Position numbers and translations under genes: made by a program
Assembly (NCBI GenBank): GCA_018985225.1
Contig: JADGIF010000297.1
Span: 1 to 11,430 of the forward strand
Source: Amoeboradix gromovi
Taxonomy: Eukaryota > Sanchytriomycota > Sanchytriomycetes > Sanchytriales > Sanchytriaceae
Direction: 5' to 3'
DNA length: 11,430 bases
Shown here: piece after piece, positions 6,725-11,430 of the stretch
How the letters are laid out: each line of letters begins with the position of its first letter
Numbering within the stretch: the first letter of the stretch is position 1
The notes under the pieces: model-generated
What the model saw: the letters and a program-made list of their open reading frames with translations, nothing else
Told to the model about the DNA's origin: nothing
The model's database searches: none

Positions 6725-7987
6725 ATGACATTTGAAAACAACCCTCAAACGGTTTCTCTACCCTTGCTTGCAATTGATTGCAAAACAGATTCTTTGGCCA
6801 AATCTGACAGGCAATTTGAAGATAATATCGAGAACACTATGCAAAAGCAGGAATTTCAAGAGTTGCAACACGGTCAAGGTTTGCAAGAGCTGCCTGTTCC
6901 TCCTATGATGCCTTCTGAGCAAGTGTCTATGATGAATGTTAATGCCACTGAGCATGTTGAAAGATTGAGATACTTTTTAGCCACTGCCCCTTTGAACTGG
7001 CTTCAAGAAGAACAGATTCGTAAACATTTGCTACCTTCTGGTGAGTATGTCAGCTGTGTATTGTGGAATAATATATTTCACATATCTGGTACTGATATTG
7101 TTAGAATTCTAGTGTTCAGATTTCAGGCCTATGGTAGACCTGTGAGAAATATTAAAAAATTTGAAGAAGGAATTTTTAGCGATTTGCGAAACTTAAAACC
7201 GGGTGTAGATGCTTCATTGGAAGAACCTAGAAGTGGATTTTTGGAACTTATGTACAAGCACAACTGCATCAGAACTCAAAAGAAACAAAAAGTTTTTTTT
7301 TGGTATTCTGTCCCTCACGATCGTTTGTTTGTAGATGCTTTAGAAAGAGATTTAAAGAGAGAGGCATTAGGAATATCTCCGACTACAATGCCTATTCACC
7401 CACCGCCACCATTACCTATGATTCTAGGACCCCCTCGTTCCCCTAAAGAAATAGAGGAAGATAAGCATAACAATCATTATCGTGAGGATGGCATGAAGCA
7501 GATGAATGACAATATGATGCCTCCACCTCAAGTTGAAGAATCTTCTGTTCAAATGGCTAATATGTCTGAGTTTCAAGTCCCTGGATTGTCTTTCCCATCT
7601 GCTATTCCATTTGATCCGTTAATGGGTCAGGATATGATGAATCCCATTGACACTCCCCCGACTGAAGCCGATTCTGCACATAATCAGATGTTTTATAACA
7701 ACTTAACCATGCCATACCAATATGATTACATGGCTTCATTAGCAATGTCCCCATTATCATCTGCACACTCTTCGCCTCAAATGAGAGCATCTGATGACGA
7801 GGAAAGACAGTACCAGTGCTCGTATGACACTTGTAGGAAGAAATTTAAAAGATTAGAGCATTTGAAAAGACACGAGAGAATTCATTCTGGTGAGAAACCA
7901 TACGAGTGCAAAGAATGTGGTAAGAGATTTACTCGAAGTGACAATTTGTCAAATCACATGCGAGTACACCGTAAAAAGGATGAATAA
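6725..7987 (+). CDS. STE12: Ste12-like transcription factor (SteA type, STE domain plus two C2H2 fingers)
   Basis: The protein has 420 residues and no intron. The STE homeodomain-like DNA-binding region spans about 78-214 and is very well conserved ([61 protein letters not shown]). The middle is Pro/Met-rich and low complexity, with several SP/TP sites (S218, S239, T310, S342, S350) typical of MAPK targets. Two C2H2 fingers close the protein: C365/C370/H383/H387 and C395/C398/H411/H415, linked by SGEKPYE. This is the filamentous-fungal SteA layout; ascomycete-yeast Ste12 lacks the fingers. In fungi it acts in the nucleus below the Fus3/Kss1-type MAPK cascade to control mating and invasive growth. 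The 70-residue N-terminus is Gln-rich. A TGAAACA site just upstream hints at autoregulation. Confidence 0.95.
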   Translation: MTFENNPQTVSLPLLAIDCKTDSLAKSDRQFEDNIENTMQKQEFQELQHGQGLQELPVPPMMPSEQVSMMNVNATEHVERLRYFLATAPLNWLQEEQIRKHLLPSGEYVSCVLWNNIFHISGTDIVRILVFRFQAYGRPVRNIKKFEEGIFSDLRNLKPGVDASLEEPRSGFLELMYKHNCIRTQKKQKVFFWYSVPHDRLFVDALERDLKREALGISPTTMPIHPPPPLPMILGPPRSPKEIEEDKHNNHYREDGMKQMNDNMMPPPQVEESSVQMANMSEFQVPGLSFPSAIPFDPLMGQDMMNPIDTPPTEADSAHNQMFYNNLTMPYQYDYMASLAMSPLSSAHSSPQMRASDDEERQYQCSYDTCRKKFKRLEHLKRHERIHSGEKPYECKECGKRFTRSDNLSNHMRVHRKKDE

Positions 7988-8363
7988 ATAGCTTTTATGT
8001 CATAAAATCAGCTAATAGAGTTTCTTAAATTCTCTAGTCGCAGATCACCAAGACTTTTGCGTTCAACTGTGCGATTGTTGCGTAACATAACCAGACAATA
8101 AATTAGAAACGAACAACTATCTAAATGCTATGGCTAACTGTTTTACTCGCTATACCACTGCCGAGACCATTTCTTCCTTTTGTTTTAAATCTCATCACGG
8201 TGGGCCCAATGACAAAGAAAATATATAATTTAGAAAAGGAGAGAAAGAGATGAGCTGGAAATAAGACCAAGCTAATAAATCTATTACAATTAGTTAAAAT
8301 GCAAGAACCGATATTTTAAACAACTTTTGTCAGTTCGGATCAAACACTTGAAATTACACTGTT
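7988..8363. other. Intergenic region without recognisable gene
   Basis: The gap of 376 bases lies between the STE12 stop and the BT1 transporter start. I looked for tRNA boxes, short frames and tiny-intron exons on both strands and found none convincing. A purine-rich run (about 8233-8263) precedes the transporter and may belong to its promoter. It presumably holds the STE12 3' UTR and the BT1 promoter. Confidence 0.5.
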
Positions 8364-9497
8364 ATGATTTCATATATCCCGCTCTTCCTTGCATACGTTG
8401 CACTGGGATTTAGATTCTTTACCAACTTCTCGATTAGATTTATGGGTATACCACCGCAGCAAGTACAATATTTAAGCAGTTTAATGAAGATTACTTGGTG
8501 CTTCAAATTCGTGTTTGGGTATATGGTAGACAAATTGAACCACAATTTCAAGGCGTGGTTAATTTTTAGCTCCCTTTTGGGTTTACTTGGCTACTGTTTA
8601 TGTATTTTTGAAAAGAATATAATTTACACTGTTTCAGGTCTAAGTTTAGTCAATCTTAGCATGACTCTTTCTGATATTGTCATCGATGCTTGTATGGTTG
8701 TTTTAAATCAACAGTCAAATATCTCATCTTCTCAGATACAACCATACGGATGGGTCTCCTTGTATTTTGGTATCTTTTTAGGGTATTTCATTGGCGGCTT
8801 TTTGCACGATTTTCCTAATTTGTATCATATTTGGATGCTTGCGCCCTCTATAACTTTTGTGTGCTCTTTCTTTCTTCCAAAATATGTTTCTAAAGCTCAG
8901 CCGATGTCCCTTAAATACAGTAATGTCATCATTAATAATAGAACAACTGGTCTCGTTTGCTTTCTGTTGTTTTCAAGGATGGCGCCATCTTACGCTGTTG
9001 GATTAGACTTGTACAGAAATAAAGTTGGTATCAAAATCAACAACATATCTTGGTCAAAAGCAGCTGGTGCTCTATCAGCTATGCTCTCCGTTTTTGGACA
9101 CAAATTCTTATTTTCAAAGATTAGTCTTTTGTATCAAGCAATTTTAATTCAAATTCTGCATGTTCTATTATGTGTGCTGGACTATCTTACACTTGAATTC
9201 ATAGAAGTATACTATATGGTGATTGTAGACTGCTTAGATCAAGTCTGTACTGCATTGTATATGCTTTTAGTCATGATATATGCCATGTCTATATGCCCGA
9301 ATGGGTATGAAGCATTTTATCTATCTTTGATAATGACCATGTACAATGTTGGCAATGAACTATCAGAACTCCTAGGTGGATTTGAATTTAATTTGTTAGA
9401 AATTGACTCTTCTTTCGATAATCTACATTATTCTATAATAATAAAAGGCATTTGGGTTGTCACCAGTTGTTTCTTGTTGTGTACGTTATTGAAATAA
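8364..9497 (+). CDS. BT1-family (folate-biopterin type) major facilitator transporter
   Basis: The protein has 377 residues in about ten to twelve membrane segments and no intron. BT1-type landmarks: an early FFTNFSIRFMGIPPQQVQYLSS followed by WCFKFVFGYMVDKL (the family's 'KPLYGxxSD' position), then SDIVIDACMVV in place of the 'DVxVDAxVxE' motif, and a second half opening near RNKVGIKINNISWSKAAGALSAM, like 'lGfsp..lG...l'. The family moves folates, pterins or S-adenosylmethionine in trypanosomatids, plants and apicomplexans. The substrate here is unknown. It is short for the family, and the acidic and glycine residues of the motif loops are eroded, so substrate use may have changed. The start is the first ATG after an in-frame break. 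A small frame begins 10 nt after its stop. Confidence 0.72.
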   Translation: MISYIPLFLAYVALGFRFFTNFSIRFMGIPPQQVQYLSSLMKITWCFKFVFGYMVDKLNHNFKAWLIFSSLLGLLGYCLCIFEKNIIYTVSGLSLVNLSMTLSDIVIDACMVVLNQQSNISSSQIQPYGWVSLYFGIFLGYFIGGFLHDFPNLYHIWMLAPSITFVCSFFLPKYVSKAQPMSLKYSNVIINNRTTGLVCFLLFSRMAPSYAVGLDLYRNKVGIKINNISWSKAAGALSAMLSVFGHKFLFSKISLLYQAILIQILHVLLCVLDYLTLEFIEVYYMVIVDCLDQVCTALYMLLVMIYAMSICPNGYEAFYLSLIMTMYNVGNELSELLGGFEFNLLEIDSSFDNLHYSIIIKGIWVVTSCFLLCTLLK

Positions 9498-9507
9498 TTT
9501 TTAAAAC

Positions 9508-9621
9508 ATGCTCTTTCCTGCGAGCCTCAAAATAAATTGGTGCGTACTCAGCAAATTTTGTATTTTTATGGCAGTTCTTGCTCTAATTGTTGTAGTTATC
9601 ATAATTGCTATATTTCACTAA
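9508..9621 (+). CDS. Possible 37-residue single-span membrane peptide, or a uORF of PRI1
   Basis: An ATG with A at -3 opens a 38-codon frame ending in TAA, between the BT1 and PRI1 genes. The first half is mixed (MLFPASLKINWCVLSK). The second half is one uninterrupted hydrophobic segment of about 20 residues (FCIFMAVLALIVVVIIIAIF) that ends one residue before the stop, the shape of a tail-anchored or very small membrane subunit. It ends 25 nt before the PRI1 start codon, so it may instead be an upstream frame in the PRI1 leader, or merely T-rich sequence that reads as hydrophobic. I cannot assign a family. Confidence 0.33.
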   Translation: MLFPASLKINWCVLSKFCIFMAVLALIVVVIIIAIFH

Positions 9622-9646
9622 TACGTCAGTAAATACATAATTTTTG

Positions 9647-10759
9647 ATGCTTGGAGAACTTCAAAAGTATTATGCAAACAATTTCCCGACAGAGCTGTTT
9701 TATGAATGGCTAAGTTATGGCAGTAAAACTTACTTCCTTAATCGAGAATTTTCTTTTACTTTGCACAATGATGTTTATATCAGATTTTTGAATTTCAAGG
9801 ATTCGAATCAATTAAAATTGGCTTTGCAAACTCAATCCCCAATTAAGATCGACATTGGAGCTGTCTATAATGACCAGCCTAAAAACAAGAAGATGCAAAA
9901 ACTGATTGCTAAAGAAAAAGAACTGGTTTTCGATTTGGATTTAAGCGACTATGATGAAGTGAGGACCTGCTGTATTGGTGCTACTTGCTGTAATATATGT
10001 TGGGAATATATTAGGATTGCTTTAAAGGTTATCAAAACAGGATTAGAAAATGATTTTGGGTTACGCAACCTTTTGTTTGTTTATAGTGGTCGCAGAGGTG
10101 TTCATATCTGGGTTTGCGACAAAAGAGCTAGGCTGCTGTCTGATCACGTTCGCTCTGCTGTTATGAATTATTTCTCAGTCGTTCAGGGCGGTGCTGACAT
10201 GGTTAAAAAGGTGAGGCTAGGTAGAAAGATTCATCCCAGCATATCTCGGTCTGCTAATATAATCAAAAAAGTATTTTTCAAAGTGTTGGATGATCAGAAA
10301 ACCTTTGAGAATGAAGATCAGATTCAAAGAATTCTCCTGTTAAGGGAAGAGTCGCTTAGAGAGAGCATTAAGGATGCCATCCGTATCCAGGGATCGCTAG
10401 AACAGAAATGGAATGCATTAGTAGATGGTCTGGAACCCCATCAAAAAATGGAGATAATGCTGCAGTATACATATCCCAGGTTAGATGTTAATGTTAGTAC
10501 TAAAATGAATCATTTGCTAAAGGCGCCATTTTGCGTGCATCCAAAGACAGGTAGAATATGTTTGCCCATCTGGGATATTGACTCTTTTGATCCTACTCAT
10601 TGTTTAACAGTTGACAAGGCAAACGAGTCGCCAGAGCTGCTGAAGAAGCAGCTAATTTTGTTTCAAACATTTGTGAGTAACCTGGCTGATCAAAAACACG
10701 AGCGGGAAAAAAGAGTAAAAATGACGATGAACAACGAGGATGTGGATATGACGTACTAG
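9647..10759 (+). CDS. PRI1: DNA primase catalytic (small) subunit
   Basis: The protein has 370 residues and no intron, close to the length of other eukaryotic Prim1/Pri1. It synthesises the RNA primer within the DNA polymerase alpha-primase complex in the nucleus. The catalytic carboxylates are D96 and D98 in LVFDLDLSDYDEVRTCC, and D280 in PRLDVNVSTKMNHLLK. The cysteine cluster (C108/C109, C114/C115, C118) matches the zinc motif of the family. SGRRGVHIWVCD (147-158) forms the NTP-binding signature. PFCVHPKTGRICLPI closes the conserved core. The ATG at 9647 is the first in frame and gives MLGELQKYYANNFP, a normal N-terminus. A possible short upstream frame lies 25 nt before it. Confidence 0.95.
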   Translation: MLGELQKYYANNFPTELFYEWLSYGSKTYFLNREFSFTLHNDVYIRFLNFKDSNQLKLALQTQSPIKIDIGAVYNDQPKNKKMQKLIAKEKELVFDLDLSDYDEVRTCCIGATCCNICWEYIRIALKVIKTGLENDFGLRNLLFVYSGRRGVHIWVCDKRARLLSDHVRSAVMNYFSVVQGGADMVKKVRLGRKIHPSISRSANIIKKVFFKVLDDQKTFENEDQIQRILLLREESLRESIKDAIRIQGSLEQKWNALVDGLEPHQKMEIMLQYTYPRLDVNVSTKMNHLLKAPFCVHPKTGRICLPIWDIDSFDPTHCLTVDKANESPELLKKQLILFQTFVSNLADQKHEREKRVKMTMNNEDVDMTY

Positions 10760-11340
10760 TAAATGTATTTTTAAGAACCTTAACATGAAATAGATTCCCA
10801 CCGTAAAAACTGGACTAATTGCTTCGGAGGTTCTTAAACTATCAAAAATATTAGTCAAAGTAACTCCCCTATCATTTCTTCTCCAAAAACTTGGTCTTTT
10901 ATATCGCTTACCAACTACTTTATGACTTTGAGATAATGCTCATTTTATTTTAGCCATTTTGAAATTGCGTGGGCACAGTAGCTACTTCCATTTCACAAAA
11001 TAATGTATAGATTACCATCAAGTATTTACTGTACATTTACCAAAAATTTAGCGAAATAAACGACGTTTACTACCTTTATCAAATATGTGCTGATACATAT
11101 CTCAGTAGCATCCTGACTATGTAGTTGACAGTATCAGGTAAGTAGCTACTATTAATCTTAAAAAGAATTTCGTCTCAAATAGTTCCTTCTTATCATTGAT
11201 TGCAAATAGTCAATATCGTCTCATCTTCAATACTTCAGATCTAAAAAGATCGCTAATAGATAGAGATCATGCTTTTCCTCAGGAGCCATCCGATATCTCT
11301 TAACACCAGCAAAAAGGTTCTTATACAATCTACATTATGT
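10760..11340. other. Gene-poor right region with degenerate repeat remnants
   Basis: No intact gene was found on either strand. A decayed copy of the edge repeat lies at about 10798-10850. Fragments of open frame exist on the minus strand only. One (11227-11334) reads CRLYKNLFAGVKRYRMAPEE and continues into a hydrophobic-acidic LAIFLDLKY before a stop. Another runs open from about 10940 into the PRI1 tail and includes KRYKRPSFWRRNDRG. These look like eroded parts of a repeated gene. Confidence 0.5.
10798..10852 (-). repeat. Degenerate third copy of the edge repeat
   Basis: AAAAACTGGACTAATT here matches AAAAACTAGACTAACT of the right-edge copy at 14 of 16 positions. CGGAGG, then CTATCA, then a purine-ended A/T run follow in the same order and orientation. 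About 22 bases present in the right copy are missing, between ACTAA(T/C)T and CGGAGG. Confidence 0.5.
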
Positions 11341-11430
11341 GGGACACCAAATATAAAAACTAGACTAACTCGTTTTTAAAGGAGGTGCTCCATACGGAGG
11401 AAATGCTATCATTAATAAAAGATCTTCTTC
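11341..11430 (-). repeat. Right copy of the inverted edge repeat, running off the window
   Basis: This is the inverted partner of 151-235. On the minus strand it begins with GAAGAAGATCTTTTATTAAT at the very edge, so the homologous block probably continues outside the window. It is 5 bases longer than the left copy in the coding part. Confidence 0.8.
11360..11430 (-). CDS. 3' end of a second member of the unidentified edge family
   Basis: Read on the minus strand from the edge, the frame gives RRSFINDSISSVWSTSFKNE, then LV and TAG. The first seven residues equal those of the left-edge protein. After the 5-bp length difference the frame departs, so this C-terminus is longer. Which of the two is ancestral cannot be judged from the tails alone. 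No function can be assigned, and the copy may be a pseudogene. Confidence 0.35.
   Translation of the reverse strand, partial: RRSFINDSISSVWSTSFKNELV

Noticed and set aside
8100-8200. Possible tRNA on the minus strand (GGCAGTGGTATAGCGAGT resembles an A box)
   Set aside because: No GTTCRANNC B box at the right distance (the nearest is GTTCGTTTC, with the key A missing) and no acceptor stem pairing could be formed.
10652-10940. Minus-strand open frame overlapping the PRI1 3' end as a gene
   Set aside because: The part inside PRI1 is an antisense shadow of a well-conserved coding sequence. Only the part beyond PRI1 shows weak similarity to the edge repeat.
11227-11334. hAT transposase remnant suggested by LAIFLDLKY resembling the LAxFLDPRYK motif
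   Set aside because: The similarity covers about nine residues and lacks the key Pro-Arg. No C-terminal dimerisation motif, DDE residues or target-site duplication is visible, so it is kept only as a possible eroded fragment.

Overview
The window is compact, AT-rich eukaryotic nuclear DNA, most likely from a fungus or a close fungal relative. The taxonomic evidence is the gene set. There is a Ste12-type factor with a C-terminal pair of C2H2 fingers, a Yea4/SLC35B4 UDP-GlcNAc transporter, a Rho1 GTPase, an Erf2-like palmitoyltransferase, a long-type adenylate kinase and the primase catalytic subunit. A reduced early-diverging (Rozellomycota-like or microsporidia-related) parasite would fit the small gaps and tiny introns, but that placement is inference.

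Layout from left to right: the 3' end of an unidentified gene running in from the left edge (3-200, +); a YEA4-like transporter (393-1250, -); an AlkB-family 2OG/Fe(II) dioxygenase (1377-2087, +); a class 3 / diacylglycerol-lipase-like protein in two exons (2099-3504, -); a DHHC-type palmitoyltransferase in two exons (3713-4600, +); adenylate kinase in two exons (4678-5428, +); RHO1 in three exons (5453-6071, -); a small basic protein (6301-6582, +); STE12 (6725-7987, +); a BT1/MFS transporter (8364-9497, +); a possible 37-residue membrane peptide or uORF (9508-9621, +); primase PRI1 (9647-10759, +); and a gene-poor right end (10760-11430) with repeat remnants. Convergent neighbours are packed tail to tail, with 11 nt between the AlkB and lipase stop codons and 24 nt between the ADK and RHO1 stop codons.

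The main discovery is splicing. Four genes read correctly against their families only if five introns of 19-22 nt are removed. All five begin GTA and end in one nine-base element, Y-T-N-A-Y-K-T-A-G. The presumed branch adenosine therefore always sits exactly five bases before the terminal G. All five create an in-frame stop if retained. In the lipase the intron separates the catalytic Ser and Asp from the catalytic His, and in RHO1 one intron separates 13 coding bases from the P-loop exon.

The two window edges carry the same 85-90 bp sequence in inverted orientation, pointing inward, and it includes the coding end of an unknown protein. A weaker third copy lies just after PRI1. This is a dispersed repeat or multigene family at which an assembly could well have broken.

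The genes do not form an operon. Several converge on growth and wall biology: UDP-GlcNAc supply (YEA4), wall-synthesis signalling (RHO1), lipid-anchored signalling (palmitoyltransferase) and a MAPK-responsive factor (STE12). The rest are housekeeping (ADK1, PRI1).
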